Positions 1 through 7,303 of a stretch of 64,000 nucleotides of DNA are shown here, one piece after another. The notes under the pieces are model-generated. The model had not been told where the DNA came from. It worked only from the letters and a program-made list of their open reading frames with translations, and searched no databases. Both the position numbers and the translations under genes were made by a program. Source of the stretch: an uncultured Clostridia bacterium (GTDB lineage: Bacteria > Bacillota > Clostridia > Oscillospirales > Acutalibacteraceae); assembly GCA_937884995.1 (NCBI GenBank), contig CAKZZL010000022.1, forward strand, positions 32,802 through 96,801, read 5' to 3'. The first letter of the stretch is position 1. Each line of letters begins with the position of its first letter.

Positions 1-1065
1 TTCTCCCCAGACCATATATCCCATCTTATCGCAATAATAAAGGAAAAGAGGTTCAAAGACTTTTTGATGCAGCCTGGCTCCGTTAAAGCCCAAAGCTATA
101 GATATCTCTATGTCATTAATCATATCATCTGTACTTTCGGAAGTATATATTCCTTTCGGATAAAAACCCTGGTCAAGGACAAGTCTCTGAAATACGCTTT
201 TGCCGTTTAATAGGAATTTATATCCGTCAAGTGCAATATCGCGAAGGCCGAAATACGTTCTGACAGTGTCTTCCCCGAATCTCATAACGACATCATAAAG
301 TCTTCCATTGCCTGGTTGCCAAAGATGTTTTTCAGTTAATGATATATTAAAATCAGTTTCCCCGGATAAGTCAGCTTTGCTGAACTTCCCGACTTTATGA
401 TTTTCATAATATATTTCACATTCAAAGTCCGAATTGCCTACCAGAGCTGCTGAAATTTTGATTGAAGATGACTTTGCATCAGGATAAAAGTAAAAAGTTT
501 CAATATGTGTTTTGGGGACATACTCAAGATAAACCGTTTGCCATATACCTGTTGTCCTTGTGTATTCGCAGGCATGGCTTTTAGGCTCCATAGACTGTTT
601 TCCGCTTGGCACAAGGAGATCTTTTTCATTATCTTCGCAGAGAATGAATATTTCATTGTCACCATCGATAATATACTCTGATATTTCAAACTCAAATGAA
701 CTATATCCGCCTTTATGACGCCCTGCAGGTTTTCCATTAACAAGAATGGTAGTAAGATAATCAGCCGCGCCTATATGCAGATATATAAGGCTGTCAGTCT
801 TTTGCAAGTTTACGATTTTACGATAATATGCAAGATTAATAAAATCGGTATCGGCTATACCGGAGAGTTCACTTTGAGGACAAAAAGGGACATTGATTTT
901 ATCCGTATATATGCCCTGTCGGAATATACTCAAAGCCTTGCTCTCGTCTTTTGAGAATTCAAAATCTCCGTCAGCTTTTCTGTATCCGAAATCCCATTGT
1001 CCGTTTAAGTTCAGCCAGTTTTCTCTGACAAACTGAGGGTTTGGATATTCATCTCTGATTTTCAC
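1..1065 (-). CDS. Glycoside hydrolase family 2 enzyme, N-terminal part (runs off left edge)
   Basis: The frame is open from a GTG at 1065 to the window edge (355 codons) behind a good AAAGGAGA ribosome site. The translation has the GH2 sugar-binding fold pattern (early LNGQWDF, later LHIGAAD, VNGKPAG, HKGGYSSFEF), an immunoglobulin-like middle, and then the start of the TIM barrel (LDQGFYPKGIYT, GFNGARLHQKVFEPLFLYY, GYMVWGE). GH2 covers beta-galactosidases, beta-glucuronidases and beta-mannosidases. The catalytic acid and nucleophile lie beyond the edge, so the substrate cannot be told. No signal peptide is seen, so it is probably cytoplasmic. It follows the ABC exporter gene with an 11-base gap and is likely cotranscribed with it. 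Confidence 0.85.
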   Translation of the reverse strand, partial: MKIRDEYPNPQFVRENWLNLNGQWDFGYRKADGDFEFSKDESKALSIFRQGIYTDKINVPFCPQSELSGIADTDFINLAYYRKIVNLQKTDSLIYLHIGAADYLTTILVNGKPAGRHKGGYSSFEFEISEYIIDGDNEIFILCEDNEKDLLVPSGKQSMEPKSHACEYTRTTGIWQTVYLEYVPKTHIETFYFYPDAKSSSIKISAALVGNSDFECEIYYENHKVGKFSKADLSGETDFNISLTEKHLWQPGNGRLYDVVMRFGEDTVRTYFGLRDIALDGYKFLLNGKSVFQRLVLDQGFYPKGIYTSESTDDMINDIEISIALGFNGARLHQKVFEPLFLYYCDKMGYMVWGE

Positions 1066-1076
1066 ATTGTCTCCTT

Positions 1077-2807
1077 TTACACATTTGCCCTGAATTGCAA
1101 ATCATATAAATCTTTATATATTCCGTTTTTGGCAATGAGTTCATCATGAGTACCCATTTCCGAAACTTCACCTTCGGTTATAACTGCTATGCGGTCTGCA
1201 TTTCGTATGGTTGAAAGTCTGTGAGCAACAACCAAAGTAGTTCTACCTTTGCAAAGTTCATCAAGTGCTTCCTGTATCATAAGCTCAGTTGTATTATCAA
1301 GCGCACTTGTTGCCTCATCAAGTATCAAAATAGCAGGATTCTTAAGGAAAACTCTTGCAATTGATATTCTCTGTTTTTGACCGCCTGACAGTTTTATACC
1401 TCTCTCGCCAATCTCCGTATCATAGCCATTTGGAAGAGTCATTACAAAGTCATGCATATTTGCATTTTTTGATGCCTTTATAACATCCTCATCGCTTGCA
1501 TCAAGGCATCCGTATTTTATATTATCCTTTATACTGCCTGAGAAAAGAAAAACATCCTGCTGTACTATGCCTATGTTTCTTCTCACCGAATCCATTGTAA
1601 GTGTACGTATATCTTTCCCGTCAATCAATACACTCCCGTCCTTTTCTGAGAGTTTATAGAAATTGGGGATAAGATGACAAATGGTTGTTTTTCCTCCTCC
1701 TGATGGGCCTACCAAAGCAAGCTTACTTCCCTTTTCAATTCTTAGGAAAACATGGTTTAATACACCATGCTTTTCATCTTCGGTATATGAAAAGCAAATA
1801 TCTTTAAGCTCAATATCTCCCTGCACATTCTTAAGTTCTGTGGCATCAGGCGCATCCTTTTCTTCTTCAATGTCCATTATTTCAACAAATCTTTTAAAGC
1901 CTGTTGCGCCGTTTTGCCATTGTTCGGTAAAGTTAACAAGGGTCTGAATAGGAGAAATGAAGAGATTAACCGACACAATAAAGGTGGAGTACTCGCCGAA
2001 ATTAATTTTGTTGTTATATAGGAAGATACCTCCTGCTATCAGGATGATAACGTTGAAAACATCGGTGATAAAGTTCGTGGATGAAAAGAACTTTCCCATC
2101 GCGTTATATGAATGGGCAGAAGCCTCTTTGAACATCTCATTGCCCAGTTCAAATTTTTCAAGTTCCTTGTCTGCATTGGTGAATGCCTTTGTGACTCTTA
2201 CTCCCGTGATGGAACTCTCAATCGATGCATTTATGATTGCATTACTCTGACGTCTTTCGGTAAAGGCAGCCCTCATTCTTTTTCTGTAGTATGCAGTAGT
2301 TATTACCAAGAAAGGAACGCATGCGAATATAATCAAGGTTAAATAAAGATTGATGGTACACAGATATAAGAAACTGAGTATTATCATGATAGTGCTTGTC
2401 AAAATGTTTTCAGGTCCGTGATGAGCAAGTTCGCTGACCTCAAAAAGATCGTTTGTCATTCTGCTCATGATAGCTCCGGTTTCATGATTATCAAAAAATG
2501 AAAAAGGTAACTTTTCAAGATGCTTAAAAAGTTCTGTTCTCATTTGTGCCTGCATCCTGACTCCCACCATATGCCCTTTATATTGAACAAAATATCTCAG
2601 CAGCATACGTACTATGTATAAAGCCAGCACAATAAGACCCGATATGATAATCGATTGATATCGCTTGTCAGGTATGTATTCATTGAGCATTTTGTTTGTC
2701 ATAACCGGATAAATCATACCGAGTAAAGATATGAGGACAGAAGCCATCATATCTGCAGCAAACAAAAGTCTATGCGGTTTGTAGTAAGATATAAAACGCT
2801 TAACCAT
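1077..2807 (-). CDS. ABC exporter, fused membrane and ATPase domains (MsbA/LmrA type)
   Basis: A half-transporter of 576 residues: six membrane helices in the first ~310 residues (ABC_membrane fold) followed by a nucleotide-binding domain. Visible motifs are Walker A GPSGGGKTT, signature LSGGQKQR, Walker B ILILDEATSALD and the H-loop VVAHRLSTIR. Such proteins act as homo- or heterodimers exporting lipids, drugs or peptides; no peptidase domain is present. Only one half-transporter is visible, so a homodimer is simplest. I chose the ATG at 2807; an in-frame TTG 24 bases upstream has no ribosome site. A consensus-like promoter lies just upstream. The substrate is unknown. Confidence 0.88.
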   Translation of the reverse strand: MVKRFISYYKPHRLLFAADMMASVLISLLGMIYPVMTNKMLNEYIPDKRYQSIIISGLIVLALYIVRMLLRYFVQYKGHMVGVRMQAQMRTELFKHLEKLPFSFFDNHETGAIMSRMTNDLFEVSELAHHGPENILTSTIMIILSFLYLCTINLYLTLIIFACVPFLVITTAYYRKRMRAAFTERRQSNAIINASIESSITGVRVTKAFTNADKELEKFELGNEMFKEASAHSYNAMGKFFSSTNFITDVFNVIILIAGGIFLYNNKINFGEYSTFIVSVNLFISPIQTLVNFTEQWQNGATGFKRFVEIMDIEEEKDAPDATELKNVQGDIELKDICFSYTEDEKHGVLNHVFLRIEKGSKLALVGPSGGGKTTICHLIPNFYKLSEKDGSVLIDGKDIRTLTMDSVRRNIGIVQQDVFLFSGSIKDNIKYGCLDASDEDVIKASKNANMHDFVMTLPNGYDTEIGERGIKLSGGQKQRISIARVFLKNPAILILDEATSALDNTTELMIQEALDELCKGRTTLVVAHRLSTIRNADRIAVITEGEVSEMGTHDELIAKNGIYKDLYDLQFRANV

Positions 2808-2843
2808 AATTTTCCCGGAAATTCCTCTCAATATTTTACTTAC

Positions 2844-2872
2844 ATTATATGTTATTGTGGATTCATTTTCAA
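2844..2872 (-). promoter_or_regulatory. Sigma-A-type promoter for the ABC exporter
   Basis: On the minus strand, TTGAAA (2867-2872) and TATAAT (2844-2849) are 17 bases apart, about 40 bases before the exporter start. Confidence 0.65.
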
Positions 2873-2916
2873 TATGATAAGATATTTATACAAGGCAATA
2901 AGGAGCGAAATAGAAA

Positions 2917-3582
2917 ATGAAATCATGGGAAAAGATTCCATTGGTGGACTATACAAAAAAAGAAGAATTTCTTCACACACTCACACATGCGTTGGGCCTT
3001 ATTTTAAGTGTCTTTATCATATATTTTTGTCTTATTCCGTCAATAGAAAAGCATGATGTTCTCCGTATAATTTGTGCATCTCTCTATTTGTTCGGCAACA
3101 GCATTATGTTTTTGACATCAGCAGTCTATCACGGGGCTAAAAATAAAGACCGCAAAAAGATGCTACGTCTTTTGGACCATTGTATGATTTTCTTTTCTGT
3201 AGCCGGCAATGCAACAGCATGCGTTCCTCTTGTAAGCGAAATTGTAAGTAAAACTGCAGGAGCCCTTATGGCAGCATGTGCATGGACGGGAGCCATCACA
3301 GGATTAATGCTGACATTTCTTTCCTTTGAAAAAACAAAAGCAATTCAGATGTGCCTGTATATAGGTACCGGTCTTGTATGTGCAATTTCGGGTGCAAAGG
3401 CTTTTAAGATTCTGCCCAAAGGTGCATTTCTTTCTCTTTTGCTTGGAGGCACATTCCTGCTGAGCGGTGCAGTTCTTTACGGAATAGGAAAAAGGAAAAG
3501 ATATTTTCATGCAATATTTCATGTGTTCATTGATATAGGCCTCACAATCTTTTTCATAGGCATAGAAAGATATTGTTTTTGA
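2917..3582 (+). CDS. Haemolysin III family (PAQR-like) membrane protein
   Basis: A 221-residue protein with seven predicted membrane helices. It carries the family's conserved polar residues: a Glu and HTLTH near residues 15-25, SAVYH around residue 70, LDH around residue 90 and HAIFHVFID near the end, likely ligands of a membrane zinc site by analogy with PAQR receptors. Members are annotated as haemolysin III or YqfA/YplQ; the enzymatic role in bacteria is not settled. AAGGAG precedes the ATG. It is divergent from the ABC exporter and appears monocistronic. Confidence 0.87.
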   Translation: MKSWEKIPLVDYTKKEEFLHTLTHALGLILSVFIIYFCLIPSIEKHDVLRIICASLYLFGNSIMFLTSAVYHGAKNKDRKKMLRLLDHCMIFFSVAGNATACVPLVSEIVSKTAGALMAACAWTGAITGLMLTFLSFEKTKAIQMCLYIGTGLVCAISGAKAFKILPKGAFLSLLLGGTFLLSGAVLYGIGKRKRYFHAIFHVFIDIGLTIFFIGIERYCF

Positions 3583-3669
3583 GACTATGCCTGTCCTACA
3601 ATCTCTTTGTTGCAATAGTTTGAATTTATATATATAATGGTTTTACAAAAGAAAAGAGGAATGGTTATT

Positions 3670-4053
3670 ATGACGGATCAGGAAATGAAAACATTGCTTA
3701 AGGCACAGCAAGGTGAGCTTGACGCAGTTCTTATGTACAAGGCTCTTTCAGAAGCAGTAAGAGATGAAAAAGACAAGAAGACTTTTATGCAACTATCATC
3801 TGAGGAAGGCCACCATGCCTCGATTTTCAAGGGATTGACCAACACTGTATTAAAGCCCAGGAAGACACTGGCAACATTCGTGCCTATGGCATATAAGCTG
3901 ATAGGCAAGAAAAAGCTTTACCCTATTATTGCAAAATTTGAGTATGATGCTGTTAACACATATATGCCTGTAGTTGAACGTTTTCCGGAGGTTGAAAGCG
4001 TAAAAAATGATGAAAAACGTCATGGTGACACTGTATTAGCTCTCCTGGAATAA
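3670..4053 (+). CDS. Ferritin-like (rubrerythrin-type) diiron protein
   Basis: A 127-residue all-helical protein. Glu in QGELDAVLMY, then SSEEGHHASIF, and later KFEYDAVNTY and DEKRHGD give the two ExxH-style half-sites of a four-helix diiron bundle. It lacks the C-terminal rubredoxin CxxC domain of true rubrerythrin, so it is a rubrerythrin-like single domain, probably in peroxide or iron handling in an anaerobe. Three in-frame ATGs exist (3637, 3661, 3670); 3670 has AGAGGA at the right distance. Confidence 0.75.
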   Translation: MTDQEMKTLLKAQQGELDAVLMYKALSEAVRDEKDKKTFMQLSSEEGHHASIFKGLTNTVLKPRKTLATFVPMAYKLIGKKKLYPIIAKFEYDAVNTYMPVVERFPEVESVKNDEKRHGDTVLALLE

Positions 4054-4140
4054 GAAACTGTCAAATATACGAAATCCTCTCTGCCGACTTACTCAGCTGA
4101 GAGAACTTTTCTTTTCTGGGATTCATTAAGAGATTATAGC

Positions 4141-4317
4141 GTCTTTCTTCATTTTTATTTTCACGTTCTATCTAACTTAGCAAATGTAATGCTTACAGGA
4201 CAACACCCCAGTAAAGTCCTGGCAAAAGGAAAAGCCGGTCATATTGTTCTTCAAAGCACACAAGTTAATCCGTATGCCAGGTATCAAAGCGCAAAAGAAT
4301 TCAAAAATGCAATGTAA
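4141..4317 (+). pseudogene. Remnant of a Ser/Thr protein kinase C-terminus
   Basis: A frame ending with TAA at 4315-4317 reads LANVMLTGQHPSK, then GHIVLQSTQVNPYARYQSAKEF. This matches the end of the catalytic domain of Firmicutes Hanks-type kinases (the subdomain IX 'LLNVMLTGEHPS' helix and the terminal 'NP..R(Y/F)Q' Arg motif of subdomain XI). No start codon, ATP-binding loop or HRD motif precedes it; the sequence before ~4165 is not kinase-like. It sits directly in front of the YbaK gene. Family assignment is from motif memory. Confidence 0.6.
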
Positions 4318-4338
4318 AAAAAGGAAAAATCCAAATAA

Positions 4339-4821
4339 ATGAAAAAGAATACAGAAAAGACAAATGCAATAAGGTGTCTTGAACAAAAGAAGATTAACTT
4401 CCAAATACATGACTATACGGATTTTGGCGTTGTAAGTGGTAAAGAAGTTGCAGAAGTGCTTAATGAAGACCCCGAAATAGTTTTCAAGACCCTAGTCACC
4501 AGAGGAAAAAGCGAAAAAAATTATGTTTTTCTTGTTCCGGTAAATTCCGAGTTAGATCTAAAAAAAGCAGCCACTGCTGTAAATGAAAAATATATAGAAA
4601 TGATTCGTTCTGCAGATCTTTTACCTCTTACGGGATATGTTCACGGAGGTTGCAGCCCGATAGGGATGAAAAAGTTTTTTAGAACAATAATAGACAGTTC
4701 CGCACAGAACAATGCTAAAATACTTTTCAATGGCGGAAAGATAGGGATACAGATAGAAACCACTTTAGAAGAAATTGGAAAAGTCATTCCGTTTGAGCTT
4801 TATGATATTGTAACAAAATAG
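4339..4821 (+). CDS. ybaK: YbaK/EbsC-type Cys-tRNA(Pro)/Cys-tRNA(Cys) deacylase
   Basis: A 160-residue single-domain editing protein that hydrolyses Cys mischarged onto tRNA-Pro. The family landmarks are present: EDPEIVFKTLVTRG near residue 50, LVPVNSELDLKKAA, and the substrate-pocket segment YVHGGCSPIGMKK around residue 105, then FNGGKIGIQIE. Length is typical. The ribosome site (AAAAAGGA, about 13 bases before ATG) is distant. It stands alone between a kinase remnant and tRNA-Gln. Confidence 0.92.
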   Translation: MKKNTEKTNAIRCLEQKKINFQIHDYTDFGVVSGKEVAEVLNEDPEIVFKTLVTRGKSEKNYVFLVPVNSELDLKKAATAVNEKYIEMIRSADLLPLTGYVHGGCSPIGMKKFFRTIIDSSAQNNAKILFNGGKIGIQIETTLEEIGKVIPFELYDIVTK

Positions 4822-4879
4822 CCTATATTGACTTTGCGTTGATGTTCTGTCATATATCTGTCACATGTTTTGTTTTTTC

Positions 4880-4908
4880 TTGACAAGCACGTTATTGTGG
4901 TATATAAT
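4880..4908 (+). promoter_or_regulatory. Promoter of the tRNA-Gln gene
   Basis: TTGACA at 4880-4885 and TATAAT at 4903-4908 are separated by 17 bases, a perfect consensus pair 25 bases before the tRNA. Confidence 0.8.
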
Positions 4909-4932
4909 AACGCTTGCATTTGAAAAAGACAT

Positions 4933-5006
4933 AGAGGTATAGTGTAACGGTAACACGCCGGACTCTGACTCCGTCATTTAAGGTTCGAATCCTTATACCT
5001 CTGCCA
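4933..5006 (+). tRNA. tRNA-Gln (anticodon CTG)
   Basis: The acceptor arms AGAGGTA (4933-4939) and TACCTCT (4996-5002) pair perfectly. The D-arm, anticodon loop CTCTGAC and TpsiC loop GGTTCGAATCC are in place, and CCA is encoded at 5004-5006. The lowest pair of the anticodon stem looks mismatched. The anticodon reads CAG. Confidence 0.93.
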
Positions 5007-5035
5007 TCTTTGTATCACACGGTTGATACAACGAA

Positions 5036-5062
5036 AATCCCTTGATTTCAAGGGGTTTTTGC
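5036..5062 (+). terminator. Intrinsic terminator after tRNA-Gln
   Basis: TCCCTTG pairs with CAAGGGG across a short loop and is followed by TTTTTG. A second small stem (TGTATCA/TGATACA, 5011-5030) lies just before it. Confidence 0.75.
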
Positions 5063-5507
5063 TTTTTAAGGACAAAAAGATATAGGGCAAATTGGCTAAA
5101 AACAGCCTTTTGCCCTATTTTCTTTATACTCCGTGGAAAAATGATGTCTTTGGTTTGCTAAATTTGACCTTGATTTTTGCGTTAATATTTCAGGGAAAGA
5201 AAATGATGGAAAAGCGCGAGAAAATTGGAGAGCTAATTGAAAAGTATATGACCGCCGAAGGATATGTGAAAAGGCCAAAGTCAAAGACACACATATTTTT
5301 TCATCCTTTCTTATTGTTATTTATAAAAATTTTGAATAAGGGGTTGTATAATATTTTATCTTTGTACAGCAAAAAAGTCATACCTTCACCTTTCTCATAA
5401 TTCTCATCATAGTCTTCTGATATGATATTTTAAATAATGTAAAATAGTGAAATTATAGTGGAAATTTAATCTCGTTTATGATATGCTATATATACGAGGT
5501 GATACAT
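5063..5507. other. Non-coding gap before fic, with one decayed protein tail
   Basis: I see no supportable gene here. An open frame of about 100 codons on the plus strand (5092-5400) has no ribosome site and low-complexity ends. The only coding-like piece is on the minus strand at about 5371-5432, reading ...EDYDENYEKGEGMTF, which matches the tail of the decayed gene at 6669-7079. Confidence 0.5.
5371..5417 (-). repeat. Left copy of an imperfect 47-bp direct repeat flanking fic
   Basis: Aligns without gaps to 6676-6722; by eye 37 of 47 bases are identical. Read on the minus strand both encode an acidic DYDE..YE..GMTF tail, and differences lie mostly at third codon positions, so they look like diverged copies of the same gene end rather than attachment sites. 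Confidence 0.6.
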
Positions 5508-6608
5508 TTGATTAAAGCAATGCTGACTAACGATACTCTTCGGTATATATTAGAAATTGAGAAGAACAGGTTTAAGGTTTCTACTGTAAAAATATCCTCG
5601 TCAGTTGCAAGCAGACTGCGTAAAAACTCGAAAAAGAAAAGTTCGTATGCATCAAATAAGATTGAGGGCAATCCTCTTTCTGAAAAGCAGGTTGATGAGG
5701 TAATCGAGCGTGATGAAAGAAAACATTTTCTTAAGCCTGAACAAGAGGTTAGAAACTATTTTCTTGCTCTTAATTACCTTGAGGACATGGCAAAAAAAGA
5801 TGAGAAATTTTCAAAAGAACTGATTCTCAATGTACAGAAGTATGTTGAAAAAGGCGCGTCAAAGGAAAAAATCGGATTTCGCGGTCCAATGCCTCCCGGA
5901 GTGCTCTTTGCCGTATATGATTCTCAAACCGGGAATCCTGATTATATCCCGCCGGAGTATTCGGAAATTCCTGAGTTAATAGATGAATTGGTTGAGTATG
6001 TGAATACAACAGACGACCATCCATTGATAGTCGCTGCGATTGTACATTATCAGCTCGTAACAATTCATCCGTTTGAAGATGGTAATGGCAGAACAGCTCG
6101 TTTGCTTTCCGGTTATGTTATGAATATTAACGGATATGGCTTTAACGGAATCGGATCTTTAGAAGAATATTTCGCCTATGATGTAAACGAATACTATGAA
6201 TCAATCCAAATGGGATTGCCGGCATTATATTATTCGGGCAGGGACAACCCTCCTCATCCGGAGATATGGATAAACTATTTTCTTCGGTTGGTTCAGCTAT
6301 ATTCAAGCAAGGTATATGAACTGTCTGAGGGTTCAAGCAGCGAAGAAGTAAACGGCAGCCTATCCTATTTAAAATCAAAGGAGAGAGAACTTTTGTTGTT
6401 CCTGATAAAGCATTATAAAAGAGAATTCACACCAATTGAAGTCAGTAAAGAACTAGGCGTTACCAATAAGACGATAATCAACAGATTGTCAGTTCTTGTG
6501 AAGAACGGTTTTGTTGAGCCCATATTAGTCAATGAGCGTATTAGATCGTATAAACTTAGCGATTTTACAAATAATCATGATAAGGAATTGATAAAGTTAT
6601 TGAGATAA
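5508..6608 (+). CDS. Fic family AMP/NMP-transferase with inhibitory motif and C-terminal winged helix
   Basis: A Fic protein of about 366 residues. The N-terminal region carries SYASNKIEGN (S..xEGN inhibitory helix, around residue 45), a beta-flap region, and the catalytic motif HPFEDGNGRTAR near residue 190, complete with His, acidic Asp/Glu and Asn-Gly-Arg. The last ~70 residues form a winged helix-turn-helix (TPIEVSKELGVTNKTIINRLSVL). Fic enzymes transfer AMP from ATP to protein Ser/Thr/Tyr; the N-terminal inhibitory motif marks the class that is self-restrained until oligomer or ligand changes release it. Start TTG at 5508 is preferred because GAGGTG lies six bases before it; an upstream ATG at 5478 has no ribosome site. 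The target is unknown. Confidence 0.9.
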   Translation: MIKAMLTNDTLRYILEIEKNRFKVSTVKISSSVASRLRKNSKKKSSYASNKIEGNPLSEKQVDEVIERDERKHFLKPEQEVRNYFLALNYLEDMAKKDEKFSKELILNVQKYVEKGASKEKIGFRGPMPPGVLFAVYDSQTGNPDYIPPEYSEIPELIDELVEYVNTTDDHPLIVAAIVHYQLVTIHPFEDGNGRTARLLSGYVMNINGYGFNGIGSLEEYFAYDVNEYYESIQMGLPALYYSGRDNPPHPEIWINYFLRLVQLYSSKVYELSEGSSSEEVNGSLSYLKSKERELLLFLIKHYKREFTPIEVSKELGVTNKTIINRLSVLVKNGFVEPILVNERIRSYKLSDFTNNHDKELIKLLR

Positions 6609-6641
6609 TGAGATATTAAAAAAATGAATTAATAATTCTTT

Positions 6642-6671
6642 CCTCGGCTTTTGCCGAGGATTGTTTTTTTA
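6642..6671 (+). terminator. Intrinsic terminator after fic
   Basis: CCTCGGC and GCCGAGG form a perfect 7-bp stem with a TTTT loop, followed by TTGTTTTTTT. Confidence 0.85.
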
Positions 6672-7079
6672 CAGAGAGAAAGTCATACCGGCTTCTTCCT
6701 CATAGTCCTCATCATAATCTTCATTCTTGTCTTCGTCATAGGTCTGTGCCTGCTGACGCTGATATTCCTGCTACCACGCTCTGAGTCATTCTTCTTCGCG
6801 CTTAACCTCAGCATTACCTATGGTGATAAGTTCAAAGATTTCAAGCAACGCAGCAATGTTGTCGGCAGCAAATTTGGAAGCATATATGAGAGTATAGATT
6901 ACAATAGAACCAGGATCGTTGTCGGCGGTCAAAGGCCTGGGAATTCGGACGACGAGGTTTCCTCACCCTCCGGGCAGCAATCCTTTTGAGTGAATAAAGC
7001 CGGTATATATGTATATGCCGGTGCAGTTAGCGTGGAAAAATCGAGGTTGTAGGCACCGTCCGCCATCCTTGTTTTCCAT
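6669..7079 (-). pseudogene. Decayed gene of unknown family with acidic C-terminal tail
   Basis: On the minus strand a single frame runs 136 codons from ATG 7079 to a TAA at 6669, interrupted by TGA (6963-6965), TGA (6786-6788) and TAG (6771-6773). The stretches between read like protein: IVIYTLIYASKFAADN, LLEIFELITIGNAEVKREEE, then after the stops QEYQRQQAQTYDEDK and DYDEDYEEEAGMTF. The last two stops fit simple Trp/Gln codon losses. The first ~45 codons are also open in another frame (MADGAYNLDFSTLTAPAY...), so an early frameshift is likely as well. I do not recognise the family; a mobile-element origin is possible. Confidence 0.5.
6676..6722 (-). repeat. Right copy of the imperfect 47-bp direct repeat flanking fic
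   Basis: Offset exactly 1305 bases from the copy at 5371-5417, with no gaps. It encodes the end of the decayed minus-strand gene here. Confidence 0.6.
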
Positions 7080-7239
7080 CATTCCATCAAAGCCTTATTT
7101 CTGTCTAAAAAAAGTATTTGACTTTTGAACCAGTATACTCGTCTTGACTGGTACAGGTTGGTCTAATTAAAGTGCGCATTCCAACATATTTGGCAAATAA
7201 TTATATTGCGCATAGCTATGATTATTCTATTTTTTTATC

Positions 7240-7268
7240 TTGCGTACTGCTGACATTTATGCTATAAT
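7240..7268 (+). promoter_or_regulatory. Promoter for the AAA/DUF4143 ATPase
   Basis: TTGCGT (7240-7245) and TATAAT (7263-7268) with 17-base spacing; the start codon follows 35 bases later. Confidence 0.65.
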
Positions 7269-7303
7269 ACAAACTGCGTACAGATGAAAGAGGTGGCAAT
7301 ATA

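Noticed and set aside
5092..5400. A 102-codon open frame on the plus strand before fic
   Set aside because: No ribosome site, odd composition at both ends, overlaps the tRNA terminator region and an opposite-strand gene remnant.
6651..6989. A 112-codon plus-strand frame with hydrophobic start
   Set aside because: It is the antisense of the decayed acidic-tail gene; its Leu/Phe richness is the mirror of the Glu/Asp codons.
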